NCBI GenBank assembly: GCA_021323605.1
Contig: JAJPKS010000124.1
Coordinates: forward strand, 1 to 47,077
Reading direction: 5' to 3'
Source: Bacillota bacterium
GTDB lineage: Bacteria > Chloroflexota > Dormibacteria > Dormibacterales > Dormibacteraceae
DNA: 47,077 bases
This document shows positions 28,431 to 37,355 of the stretch, one piece after another (the first letter of the stretch is position 1; the number at the start of each line of letters is the position of its first letter). The position numbers and the translations under genes are program-made. The notes under the pieces were generated by a model. It made no database searches and had not been told where the DNA came from. It saw only the letters and a list, made by a program, of their open reading frames with translations.

Positions 28431-28556
28431 ATGGAACTGAGCACCTATCTCATCTCTGCCACGATCACCTGGCACAAGGTGGTGGCCGCCATCGTGGTCA
28501 TCGCCGTGATCGCGGCCGCGGTGGTCTTCTTCACCCGGCGCACCCGGACCGCATAG
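28431..28556 (+). CDS. 41-aa single-TM microprotein
   Basis: MELSTYLISATITWHKVVAAIVVIAVIAAAVVFFTRRTRTA; GGGGGG upstream of ATG; below the ORF-track size cutoff. Confidence 0.55.
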   Translation: MELSTYLISATITWHKVVAAIVVIAVIAAAVVFFTRRTRTA

Positions 28557-28649
28557 TCATCCTCGCCACGGCGCCCGCCGGCCCGGAGCGGTTCGCGACC
28601 GGGCCGGCGCGGCAGCCCGCAGGGCAGGGGCAGGTGGCGGGAGGTCGGA

Positions 28650-29117
28650 TCACACCCCAAGGTCGATCCGGGTAAGGCGAGCGTGTGTGCCCTCGACCTC
28701 GAGCAAGCCGATGGTGCGCTCCCGGCCGAAGCCGGCGGCGGTGGCCGTCCCCACGTTGACGAAGCGGACGTCCCCTACCATCTCGTCTCGCCAGCGGTGG
28801 GTGTGGCCGTGGATCACGATCCGGCAGTCACGCACCCACGGCTCGTCCGGCCGCGGAGGACGGTGGACCATGGCCACCACCAGCCCCTCGATCCGCCGTA
28901 CCACGCGCTCCGGATAGCGGGGATCGTCGGGCGCGTTCCCGTTCACCACCGTGAGCGGCGCGCCCAGGGCCCGTAGCCACTCCAGCACCCGCTCGTCCTG
29001 CCAGTCGCCGGCGTGCCAGATCTCGTCCACGCCGGCGAAATGCGGCCGGACGGCCGCGAGCAGGCCCTCGACCCGGTAGCGGCCCTGGGTGTCGCCGATC
29101 AGCCCCAGCCTGGTCAC
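28650..29117 (-). CDS. YfcE/MJ0936-family metallophosphoesterase
   Basis: LGLIGDTQGRY...EIWHAGDWQD...VVNGNAPD...VIHGHTHRWRDEMVGDVRFVNVGTA. Confidence 0.9.
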   Translation of the reverse strand: MTRLGLIGDTQGRYRVEGLLAAVRPHFAGVDEIWHAGDWQDERVLEWLRALGAPLTVVNGNAPDDPRYPERVVRRIEGLVVAMVHRPPRPDEPWVRDCRIVIHGHTHRWRDEMVGDVRFVNVGTATAAGFGRERTIGLLEVEGTHARLTRIDLGV

Positions 29118-29124
29118 GTCGCGC

Positions 29125-30129
29125 TCAGAGCATCCGGTGCAGCCGCGGGTTGGGGGTGAGCCCGGGGATGCGGCCGCGCTTGGCCCGGGGCTCGCCGGCG
29201 ACCTCCTTGACGTCGGCCGTGAACCCGATCGGGGGTGCGGACGCGATCGCCATCCCCACGCCGAAGGAGTTCACCGGCGCCCCCGCGGCCACGAACTGCC
29301 GGACCCGCGGCGCGTCGAGGCCGCCGCTGACGAAGATGCCCACCTCCCGGTGCCCGGCCTGATCCAGGCGCGCCCGCACCTCCTTGACCAGCTCGACGGT
29401 CACCCGCCCCCGCTCCATGGGCGTGTCCAGGCGCACGCCCCGCAGCCGGTCGCCCAGCGCCCGGGCCACGCGCAGCGCCTCTTCCGCCTCGTCCTTGAAC
29501 GTGTCCACGAGCACGATCCGGGGCACGTCTCCGGGCATCAACTGGTCGAAGGCCAGCGCCGCCTTCACCGTGTCGCCGAAGAGCAGGATCATGGCGTGGG
29601 GCATGGTGCCGGAGGGACGGGGAAGGCCGGCCAGCTTGGCGCCCAGGGGCGTGGCGCAGCCCGCGCAGCCCCCCACCACGGCGGCGTGCTCCATGACCGG
29701 GCCCACCAGGGGGTGCACGTGGCGGGCGCCGAAGGAGATCACCGGCGTCCCCGCGGCCGCCTCCACGACCTCGCGCGCGGCCGTCGCCCAGCCCGAGGAG
29801 CTGGCCAGAAGGCCGAGGAGCGCGGTCTCCAGGCAGCCGATGAGGGAGTAGCGGCTCCGGACCCGGAGCACGACCTCGCGCGCCTCCATGGGCGCGCCCT
29901 CGTCCAGGGCCCACACCTCGCCCTCCCCGCCGAGGGCCTCCTGGAGGACGGAGAGCGCCTCTCTCATCCCGCACAGCACGCCCGCCCGGTCGCAGAAGAA
30001 CTCCATGGTGACGACCGGATCCAGTCCGGCGCCGGCCAGGGTGTGGACGGCGTGCTGGAAGTAGACGTCGGCGGCGGGGCCGCGGTAGTAGTCCAGCAGC
30101 TCAGCGGCAGGCAGGTTCGGCACGACCAC
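29125..30129 (-). CDS. Nicotinate phosphoribosyltransferase-like protein (short form)
   Basis: TPVISFGARHVHP...PSGTMPHAMILLFGDTVKAALAFDQLMPGDVPRIVLVDTFKDEAEEALRVA...GIFVSGGLDAPRVRQF. Confidence 0.85.
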   Translation of the reverse strand: MVVPNLPAAELLDYYRGPAADVYFQHAVHTLAGAGLDPVVTMEFFCDRAGVLCGMREALSVLQEALGGEGEVWALDEGAPMEAREVVLRVRSRYSLIGCLETALLGLLASSSGWATAAREVVEAAAGTPVISFGARHVHPLVGPVMEHAAVVGGCAGCATPLGAKLAGLPRPSGTMPHAMILLFGDTVKAALAFDQLMPGDVPRIVLVDTFKDEAEEALRVARALGDRLRGVRLDTPMERGRVTVELVKEVRARLDQAGHREVGIFVSGGLDAPRVRQFVAAGAPVNSFGVGMAIASAPPIGFTADVKEVAGEPRAKRGRIPGLTPNPRLHRML

Positions 30130-30205
30130 GTCGCTGACAGTCTATGATGCGGCTGGACCTGCCCCCAGACCGGCTCGGCCCGCCGGTAGAATCACGAACG
30201 TACCC

Positions 30206-31282
30206 ATGTCTGTCCCGAGCCGCGAGCAGGTGCTCCACGCCCTGGCGACGATCGTCGATCCCGACCTCGGCCGGGACGTGGTGAGCCTGGGCATGATCAA
30301 GGACCTGCGCATCTCCGACGCCGGCCAGGTCGCCTTCACCTTCGAGCTGACGACGCCCGCCTGCCCGGTCCGGGAGCGTTTCCAGACCATGGCCCGCGAG
30401 GCCCTGATGCAGCTGGAGGGCGTGACCGGGGTCGACGTCCGGATGACGGCCAACGTTCGCTCCGCCTTCCCCCGCCAGCGGGAGGACGTTCTCCCCGACG
30501 TGCGCCAGACGATCGCGGTGGCCAGCGGCAAGGGCGGGGTGGGCAAGTCCACGGTGGCGGTCAACCTGGCGGCGGCGCTGGCCGGCACGGGTGCGCGCGC
30601 CGGTCTGCTCGACGCCGACATCTACGGCCCCTCGGTGCCCACGCTCACCGGGGTGCGCGAGGAGCCCGGGGTCGTGGAGGGCAAGGTGATGCCCCTGGAG
30701 GCGTACGGCCTGAAGCTGATGTCGATGGGCTTCCTGGCCGGCGCCGACAAGGCGATGGTCTGGCGCGGCCCCATGGTCTCCCGAGCCATCGAGCAGCTGA
30801 TGACCGACGTGCGCTGGGGCGAGCTCGACTACCTGGTCATCGACCTGCCTCCCGGCACCGGCGACGCCTCGCTGACGGTGGCCCAGCAGGTGCCGCTCAC
30901 CGGCGTGGTGATCGTCGCCACCCCCCAGGACCTCGCCCTGGACATCGCGGTGAAGGCCCTCCAGATGTTCCGGAAGCTGAACGTGACCCCGCTCGGCCTG
31001 GTCGAGAACATGAGCTGGTTCGTCTGCCCGAACTGCGGGCACGAACACCACATCTTCGGGCACGGCGGAGCCGAGCGGGCCGCCCAGCGACTCGGCGTCC
31101 CCTTCCTGGGCGGCATCCCGCTGGACGAGGAGATCCGGGCCGAGGCCGACGCCGGCGTGCCCATCGTCGTCTCCAGGCCCGACTCCCCCGGCGCCCGGGC
31201 CTTCCGCGACCTGGCCTCCCAGGTGGCGGCCCGGACCTCCATCCAGTCCTTCCGTCGCCTCCCGGTCATCAACGTTCGCTGA
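30206..31282 (+). CDS. Mrp/ApbC-family iron-sulfur carrier ATPase
   Basis: IAVASGKGGVGKSTVAVNLAAALA deviant Walker A; N-terminal MIP18-like domain (TIVDPDLGRDVVSLGMIKDLRI); CPNCGHEHHIFGHGGAERAA. Confidence 0.95.
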   Translation: MSVPSREQVLHALATIVDPDLGRDVVSLGMIKDLRISDAGQVAFTFELTTPACPVRERFQTMAREALMQLEGVTGVDVRMTANVRSAFPRQREDVLPDVRQTIAVASGKGGVGKSTVAVNLAAALAGTGARAGLLDADIYGPSVPTLTGVREEPGVVEGKVMPLEAYGLKLMSMGFLAGADKAMVWRGPMVSRAIEQLMTDVRWGELDYLVIDLPPGTGDASLTVAQQVPLTGVVIVATPQDLALDIAVKALQMFRKLNVTPLGLVENMSWFVCPNCGHEHHIFGHGGAERAAQRLGVPFLGGIPLDEEIRAEADAGVPIVVSRPDSPGARAFRDLASQVAARTSIQSFRRLPVINVR

Positions 31283-31295
31283 ACGGGAGGCTGCC

Positions 31296-31628
31296 CTGCG
31301 GGACCCGGACCCGTTCCCCGTTCAGGTCGACCTGATCCGGGCCGAGAACGTCCTGGAGATCGCCTGGGAGGACGGCGCCCGCAGCCGCCATCCCGGAGCG
31401 CAGCTGCGCTGGGCCTGCCCCTGCGCCGAGTGCCGGGGGGAGGCGGGCCTCCCCGGCCGGCTGGCCGCCATCGATCGGCTCCCCGAGGAGGAACAGGTGC
31501 TCGCGGACGTGGCCCTGGTCGGCCAGTACGCCCTCCAGATCGCCTTCGCCAGCGGGCATGCCACCGGCATCTACACCTTCCGCTACCTGCGCCAGCTGGC
31601 CGCCGGGGAGGCCCCGGGGACACCCTGA
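31296..31628 (+). CDS. DUF971-family protein (probable CTG start)
   Basis: RDPDPFPVQVDLIRAENVLEIAWEDGARSRHPGAQLRWACPCAECRGEAG...LADVALVGQYALQIAFASGHATGIYTFRYLRQL; GGGAGG 5 nt before CTG. Absent from the ORF track. Confidence 0.82.
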   Translation: MRDPDPFPVQVDLIRAENVLEIAWEDGARSRHPGAQLRWACPCAECRGEAGLPGRLAAIDRLPEEEQVLADVALVGQYALQIAFASGHATGIYTFRYLRQLAAGEAPGTP

Positions 31629-31961
31629 ACCGCCCTCCAGACGGGGCTGTCCGGCTCGACCGGCGCGGCCGCGGCCGAGGGCGGGCGCGAGCCGGACCGA
31701 TCTGCGGCCGCCCTCGCCGGCGTCCGGCGGGGAGGGCCATACCCCGCCCCGCCGGTGACATCCGGTGCCCACGATCGGACGACGTGAGCGGACATTGCCG
31801 TCCGGTGTCATTTCGCTCTCGAGCCCCCCGGACCTAGTCTCTCGGGCAGGTTCCGCGCTGGCGCTGCCGTCTCCCCTCGACCGAGGTCTCGACGGTGCCC
31901 GTGACCTCAGCGCGGAGTCATCGGGATCGTGCGTCCGCGATCTCTCACACATCAGGGGGTG

Positions 31962-33329
31962 GTGAACGTGACCGACAGCCGCGTCGAGGCCATGGGGGAG
32001 CGCTCGACATCGGACGCATTGACACGACGTCAGCTGGTGCGGGCCCTGATCGCCGCCACCATCGGCAGCACGATCGAGTGGTACGACTTCCAGCTCTTCG
32101 GGTTCGCCGCGAGCCTCTACCTCAACCGGCTCTTCTTTCCGAGCCAGGATCCTTTCGTGAGTCTCATGGCCGCGCTGGCCACCTTCGCGGTCGGATTCGT
32201 GGTCCGGCCGATCGGGGCCATGATCTTCGGACACTACGGGGATCGGATCGGACGCAAGGCCACGCTGATCACGACACTGTCGTTGATGGGACTCGCCACC
32301 TTCGCCATGGGACTCGTCCCCACCTACGCGCAGGTGGGAGCGGCGGGCACGGTCGCCCTGGTGGTCCTGCGCGTTCTGCAGGGCATCGGGGTGGGCGGTG
32401 AGTGGGGCGGCGCCATCCTGCTGCCCATCGAGTGGGGCAACCGGACGGGCCGGCGCGGGTTCTGGGGCAGCTTCCCCCAGGTGGGACTCCCGATCGGTAT
32501 CCTGCTCGGCTACACGGCGCTCCAGGTGTCAACCTCGGCCTTCGGGAAGGACTCCTACTGGGGATGGAGAGCACCCTTCCTGGCCAGCATCGTCCTGCTG
32601 GCGGTCGGCCTCTACGTGCGCCTGGGCATTCTGGAGACACCGGTATTCGCCCGGCTTTTGGAGGAACGCAGGATCGAGCCTCGACCGGTGCTCGAGGTGC
32701 TCCGCCGGCAGTGGCGGGAGGTGGTCCTCACCTGCCTGATCTGCACCGCCGAACGAGGACCGAGCTACCTCTACACGACCTACGTACTGGCCTACGGGGT
32801 GGGCGTTCTCACCATGCCACAGGGTCAGCTCATCATCGTGGTGCAGATCGGCGCGGTCGTCTCGATGTTCACGAGCCTGATCTTCGGCCGGCTGTCCGAC
32901 TCGTTCGGGCGCAAGCGGATGTACCTGATCGGGGCCGCGGCCACCTTCGCCTGGGCGCTGCCGTACTACGGGTTGCTCAACTCACGCGTGACCGCGCTGC
33001 TGGTGGTAGCCACGGCCGGAGCCTTCGCCGCGCGCGACATGATGTACGGACCGCAGGCCGCGTTCATCGCCGAGGCGTTCAGCGGCCGCCTGCGCTACAG
33101 CGGCGCCTCGCTCGGGTACCATCTGGCCGCGATCACCGCGGGCGGGTGGGCCCCGATCATCGCCGCGGCGCTGTTCCGGGCCTACCACAGCACGGTCCCG
33201 ATCTCGCTCTACATCATGGCCTGCGCGGTAGTGAGCTTCGTCTCGGCCGCCCTGCTGAAAGAGCGGTCAGGAGCCGACCTCGCCACCGAATACGACGAGC
33301 CGGCACGCGTCGCCCCAGCGCTCTCGTAG
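31962..33329 (+). CDS. MFS transporter, metabolite:H+ symporter-like
   Basis: ATIGSTIEWYDFQLFGFAASLYLNRLFFPS...VRPIGAMIFGHYGDRIGRKATLI...LQGIGVGGEWGGAILLPIEWG. Confidence 0.92.
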   Translation: MNVTDSRVEAMGERSTSDALTRRQLVRALIAATIGSTIEWYDFQLFGFAASLYLNRLFFPSQDPFVSLMAALATFAVGFVVRPIGAMIFGHYGDRIGRKATLITTLSLMGLATFAMGLVPTYAQVGAAGTVALVVLRVLQGIGVGGEWGGAILLPIEWGNRTGRRGFWGSFPQVGLPIGILLGYTALQVSTSAFGKDSYWGWRAPFLASIVLLAVGLYVRLGILETPVFARLLEERRIEPRPVLEVLRRQWREVVLTCLICTAERGPSYLYTTYVLAYGVGVLTMPQGQLIIVVQIGAVVSMFTSLIFGRLSDSFGRKRMYLIGAAATFAWALPYYGLLNSRVTALLVVATAGAFAARDMMYGPQAAFIAEAFSGRLRYSGASLGYHLAAITAGGWAPIIAAALFRAYHSTVPISLYIMACAVVSFVSAALLKERSGADLATEYDEPARVAPALS

Positions 33330-33372
33330 CGGCGAGGAGGCGGGTGGCTTCGCCAGCCGGGCGATGGCGCCG

Positions 33373-33408
33373 GGGTGGGAGCGGCGGGCGAGGCCACCGC
33401 TCCCACCC
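33373..33408. terminator. Bidirectional terminator between convergent MFS and trxB-like genes
   Basis: GGGTGGGAGCGG-N12-CCGCTCCCACCC, perfect 12-bp stem between convergent stops. Confidence 0.65.
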
Positions 33409-33512
33409 GCCGGCCTGGCCAGGGACGGCCCCCGCGGGAGCGATGCGTTGCCATCGTGCTCCCCGACGGCGGCGTGACCGGGCCTCCAGCGGCCCCACGG
33501 CTGCGGTGCCGG

Positions 33513-34484
33513 TCAGACCGCCTGCGTCGCCGCCCGGCGCTCGGCGTCGCGCAGCCGGTCCAGGTACTGCGAGGCGGCCACGGCCGCGGTGGTGCCGTCG
33601 CCGACCGCGGTCGCGATCTGCTTGGTGAGCTGGGCTCGCACGTCACCCACCGCCCACAGCCCGGGGATGGAGGTCTGCAGGTCGCGGTCCGTGACCAGGT
33701 AACCGCCGGAATCGTGATCCACGTGGGGTTTCACCAGGCCGGAGTTGGGCACGAAGCCGATGAAGATGAACACCCCGCCCACCGGCAGCTCCCTCTCGAC
33801 CCCGTCCTGCACGTAGCGGACGCCGGTGACCTTGTCGTCGCCCCGGATCTCCCGCACCTGGGCATTGAGGACGAACGCCATCTTGGGGTTGGCCCGAGCC
33901 CGCTCCTGGAGCAGGGGCTGGGCCCGGAACTGATCCCGCCGGTGGATCACGTAGACCTTGGAGGCGTACCGGGTCAGGAAATCGCCCTCCTCCAGGGCCG
34001 CGTCGCCGCCGCCGACCACGGCCAGCTCCTGCCCTTTGAAGAAGGCGCCGTCGCAGACCGCGCAGTAGGAGACGCCGCGGCCCTGGAACTCGGCCTCGCC
34101 CGGCACGCCGAGGCGCCGGGGGAGACCGCCCGCGGCCAGGATGGCGGCAGGCGCCCGCAGCTCGGGGCCGTCCTCCAGGCGGGCCACCTTGGTCCCATCC
34201 GGCTCCACGTCGAGCTCACGGACGGTCTGGAACTCGCGCACGTCGAGCCCGAACTTGCGAGCGTGATCCCCCATCTTGGTGGCCAGCTCGGCGCCCAGGA
34301 TGGACTCGAACCCGGGATAGTCCTCGATCAGCTCGGTGTTGAGCAGCTGACCGCCCAGAGGTCCTCGGTCGACCAAGACCGCGCGCAGGTTCATCCGAGC
34401 CGCGTAGAGGCCGGCGGCGAGGCCGGCCGGGCCGCCGCCCACGATGATGAGATCGAATCGCTCGCTCACGTCGTCCACAACCAC
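33513..34484 (-). CDS. trxB: Thioredoxin reductase-family FAD/NAD(P)-dependent oxidoreductase
   Basis: DLIIVGGGPAGLAAGLYAARMN...GVSYCAVCDGAFFKGQELAVVGGGDAALEEGDFL...GLWAVGDVR. Confidence 0.9.
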   Translation of the reverse strand: MVVDDVSERFDLIIVGGGPAGLAAGLYAARMNLRAVLVDRGPLGGQLLNTELIEDYPGFESILGAELATKMGDHARKFGLDVREFQTVRELDVEPDGTKVARLEDGPELRAPAAILAAGGLPRRLGVPGEAEFQGRGVSYCAVCDGAFFKGQELAVVGGGDAALEEGDFLTRYASKVYVIHRRDQFRAQPLLQERARANPKMAFVLNAQVREIRGDDKVTGVRYVQDGVERELPVGGVFIFIGFVPNSGLVKPHVDHDSGGYLVTDRDLQTSIPGLWAVGDVRAQLTKQIATAVGDGTTAAVAASQYLDRLRDAERRAATQAV

Positions 34485-34532
34485 GGTCGCCCGGGCGGGA
34501 TTCCCCCCGCCGGGCCGGTCCCGTCCACGCCC

Positions 34533-34820
34533 CTATCCGTGCCGGTACTGGATGCCGTAGCCCCCCTTGGGGGTGAAGCAGACGATGTTGTCGTAGGGGC
34601 AGCCGATCGCGCACGCCCCGCATTCGACGCAGTTGCCGAAGCTCACGATCGTCTCCTGCTTCTCTTCGTCCCACTCGTAGACCCCGGCCGGGCAGAAGTA
34701 GTTGCAGTACTTCCCCGTGCACCGCTCCCGGCACACGTCCTGGTTCCCGATCTCGATGTGAGGATGTCCGGTGTCCTCGACGTAGCGATTGGTGAACAGC
34801 TTGTCGGTGAGCTTCTCCAT
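34533..34820 (-). CDS. FixX-like ferredoxin (4Fe-4S)
   Basis: CTGKYCNYFCPAGVYEWDEEKQETIVSFGNCVECGACAIGCPYDNIVCFTPKGGYGIQYRHG. Confidence 0.88.
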   Translation of the reverse strand: MEKLTDKLFTNRYVEDTGHPHIEIGNQDVCRERCTGKYCNYFCPAGVYEWDEEKQETIVSFGNCVECGACAIGCPYDNIVCFTPKGGYGIQYRHG

Positions 34821-34943
34821 CCGCGGAGAAGTCTAGGGGGTCGGCCGGGAGGAGGTGGGCCGCCCGGGCGAGGTGGCCGTGGCGCCGGTCGGGCTGCGCC
34901 GTAGAATCCAGGCGGAGCCGGCCACACGGCGTGGCCGGGCCGA

Positions 34944-35029
34944 TGCGCGGGAGCTCCGTTCGGGGCTGAGAGGGCCGCAGGGCCGACCGCCAGAGACCTG
35001 ACCTGGGTAATGCCAGCGGAGGGAGCGCA
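34944..35029 (+). promoter_or_regulatory. TPP (thiamine pyrophosphate) riboswitch
   Basis: GGGGCTGAGAGGG...GACCTGACCTGGGTAATGCCAGCGGAGGGA THI-box core; closing stem TGCGC/GCGCA immediately before ATG 35031. Confidence 0.93.
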
Positions 35030-35030
35030 C

Positions 35031-36425
35031 ATGACGACGATGCGGGAGGGCGCGGTCGCCGCGCCCGCCGGTGACCAGTTCCTCAAGGTCGAGGAGCACG
35101 GGATCGAGCCCATTCCCCCCAGCGAGCGACACGGTCGTTCGCGGGAGCTGGCCTTCCTCTGGGGGGGCGCGTTCGTCAACTACGCCAGCCTCCTGACCGC
35201 CAGCCTCGCCACCAGCTTTTTCGGGCTCGGCGTTTGGGATGGGCTGGCGGCGGTGGTGCTCGGATCCCTGGCCGCGGCCGTGGTCCTGGGACTGCTCAGC
35301 CACACCGGCCCGCGCTCCGGCCTGCCCCAGATCGCCTTCACCCGTGGCATCTTCGGCGAGCACGGAGCGCGGATCGGGGCCTTCCTCACCCTCTTCCTGG
35401 CCGTGGGCTGGTTCGCGGTGGACACCGTCATCGCCGCCCAGGCGGGGACGCAGATGGTCGGCCTGGCCGGGCTCGGGACCGGCAGAGAGACGACCCTGCT
35501 CCTCACCCTGGTGATCGCAGCCCTCAGCGTGGTCGTGGCCGTCTACGGTCACGCGACCATCAAGGTCTTCGAGACCTTCGGGGCGATCGTCTTCGGCGTG
35601 CTCTCGGCCCTCCTCTTCGCCCTCCTCGCGACCGGGTTCCACTGGACGGCGGGCCCCAGCGTCGGCGGCGCCGACTACCCGGGGGCCTTCGTGCTCGGCT
35701 TCATGTCCTGCTTCGCCCTGGTGGCCTCCTGGTTCCCGTTCGCCAGCGACTACTCCCGCTACCTGCCCGCCGACACCCCCCCGCGGGGCCTCACCTGGTG
35801 GCCGGTGGTGGGGGTGATGGTGCCCATGACCCTGCTCGGGCTGTTCGGGCTCCTCCTCCCCACCCTCGATCCGAAGGTGGCGGCGGGGCCGGGCGGGGTG
35901 CTGGCCGTGATCACCCGGCACGCCCCCGTCTGGGTGGCCCTCCCCTTCTTCGCCTTCGTGGTGTTGGGGGAGGTGTGGGCCAACTACCTGGACGTCTACA
36001 CCGCCGGTCTGGTCACCCTGACCATGGGGATCCGTCTCCGCCGCTGGCAGACCGCCCTCGGCTGCGGCATCCTGGGGGCGGCCCTGGCCGTCTACGCCGT
36101 GGCCGTGCGCGACTTCCACATCGCCTACGAGCAGTTCCTGCTCATCACCTACCTGTGGGCGCCGGCCTGGGCCGGGATCGTGCTGCTGGCCTTCCACCGG
36201 ACCGCCCGGGCGCGGCCGGCCCACGCCATCGCGGCCTGGGCGGTGGCGACCGCGATCAGCCTCTGCTTCGTCAACTATCCCAACGTCGTTCCGGGCGCTC
36301 ACGCCTTCAACCAGCCCTTGATCGACGCCCTCCACGGCGCCGACCTGTCCGGCTTGGTCAGCGTGGGGGTGGCCGTGGGTGTCTACGGGCTGTCGCTCCG
36401 GCTCCACCGGCGGAGGTCGCGATGA
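35031..36425 (+). CDS. NCS1-family purine-cytosine permease-like transporter (probable thiamine-precursor transporter, CytX-like)
   Basis: [83 protein letters not shown] riboswitch upstream, thiD downstream. Confidence 0.88.
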   Translation: MTTMREGAVAAPAGDQFLKVEEHGIEPIPPSERHGRSRELAFLWGGAFVNYASLLTASLATSFFGLGVWDGLAAVVLGSLAAAVVLGLLSHTGPRSGLPQIAFTRGIFGEHGARIGAFLTLFLAVGWFAVDTVIAAQAGTQMVGLAGLGTGRETTLLLTLVIAALSVVVAVYGHATIKVFETFGAIVFGVLSALLFALLATGFHWTAGPSVGGADYPGAFVLGFMSCFALVASWFPFASDYSRYLPADTPPRGLTWWPVVGVMVPMTLLGLFGLLLPTLDPKVAAGPGGVLAVITRHAPVWVALPFFAFVVLGEVWANYLDVYTAGLVTLTMGIRLRRWQTALGCGILGAALAVYAVAVRDFHIAYEQFLLITYLWAPAWAGIVLLAFHRTARARPAHAIAAWAVATAISLCFVNYPNVVPGAHAFNQPLIDALHGADLSGLVSVGVAVGVYGLSLRLHRRRSR

Positions 36426-37210
36426 AGGTCCCGGTCGCGCTCACCATCGCCGGCTCCGACTCCGGGGGTGGCGCCGGTATCCAGGCCGACCTGAAGACCT
36501 TCGCCGCCCTCGGCGTCCACGGGACCAGCGCCGTGACCGCCGTCACCGCCCAGAGCACGACGGGGGTGAGCGGGTACGTGGAGGTGCCGGTCGAGCTGAT
36601 CCGGGCCCAGATCGACGAGGTCGTCCGCGACCTGGCCCCGGCCGCGGCCAAGACCGGCATGCTGTCCAGCGCCGGGATCATCGAGGTGGTGGCCGATCGG
36701 GTCCGGGCACACGGGCTGACCCGGTTGGTGGTCGACCCGGTCATGGTCGCCAAGGGCGGTCACCGGCTGTTGCGCGACGACGCCGTCGAGGCCCTCCGCC
36801 GTCTCCTCCTGCCCCTGGCCGCGGTGGTCACCCCCAACCTGCCCGAGGCCGAGACCCTGCTCGGTCGGCCCATCGAGACCAGAGAGGACCGCGAGCGGGC
36901 CGCCCGTGACCTGGTCGAGCTGGGCTGCCGGGCGGCGGTGGTGAAGGGCGGGCACGCCGACGGCGACGCCGAGGACGTGGTCTGGGACGGGGAGCGGATC
37001 ACCTGGCTGCGCGGGGAGCGGATCCCGACCGCCAACACCCATGGCAGTGGTTGCGCGTTCTCGGCCGCCATCGCCGCCGGCCTGGCCACGGGGCTGCCGC
37101 TCGCCGAGGCGCTGAGGGAGGCCAAGGCCTTCATCACCGGCGCCATCCGTCACTCCCTGGAGCTCGGGCACGGTCATGGCCCGGTGAACCCCATGTGGCG
37201 GTGTCGCTGA
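36422..37210 (+). CDS. thiD: Hydroxymethylpyrimidine/phosphomethylpyrimidine kinase ThiD
   Basis: [41 protein letters not shown]...[22 protein letters not shown] overlap with the transporter. Confidence 0.96.
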   Translation: MKVPVALTIAGSDSGGGAGIQADLKTFAALGVHGTSAVTAVTAQSTTGVSGYVEVPVELIRAQIDEVVRDLAPAAAKTGMLSSAGIIEVVADRVRAHGLTRLVVDPVMVAKGGHRLLRDDAVEALRRLLLPLAAVVTPNLPEAETLLGRPIETREDRERAARDLVELGCRAAVVKGGHADGDAEDVVWDGERITWLRGERIPTANTHGSGCAFSAAIAAGLATGLPLAEALREAKAFITGAIRHSLELGHGHGPVNPMWRCR

Positions 37211-37355
37211 GCGGCGCGCCCGGCATCCGTCCCCTGGCCGGGCGTCGGCGGACCGCGGCGACGGGTCCGGCAGGGACGCGAGCGGACGCCGTGGCCGCCG
37301 CCCGGTCCCACATCGGCCCCGAGGTGCGGTCCCGGCCGGCGTAACCTTGGGCTCG

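Noticed and set aside
34833-36407. 524-aa minus-strand ORF
   Set aside because: Antisense to the NCS1 transporter and its riboswitch; repetitive G/E/H/P composition.
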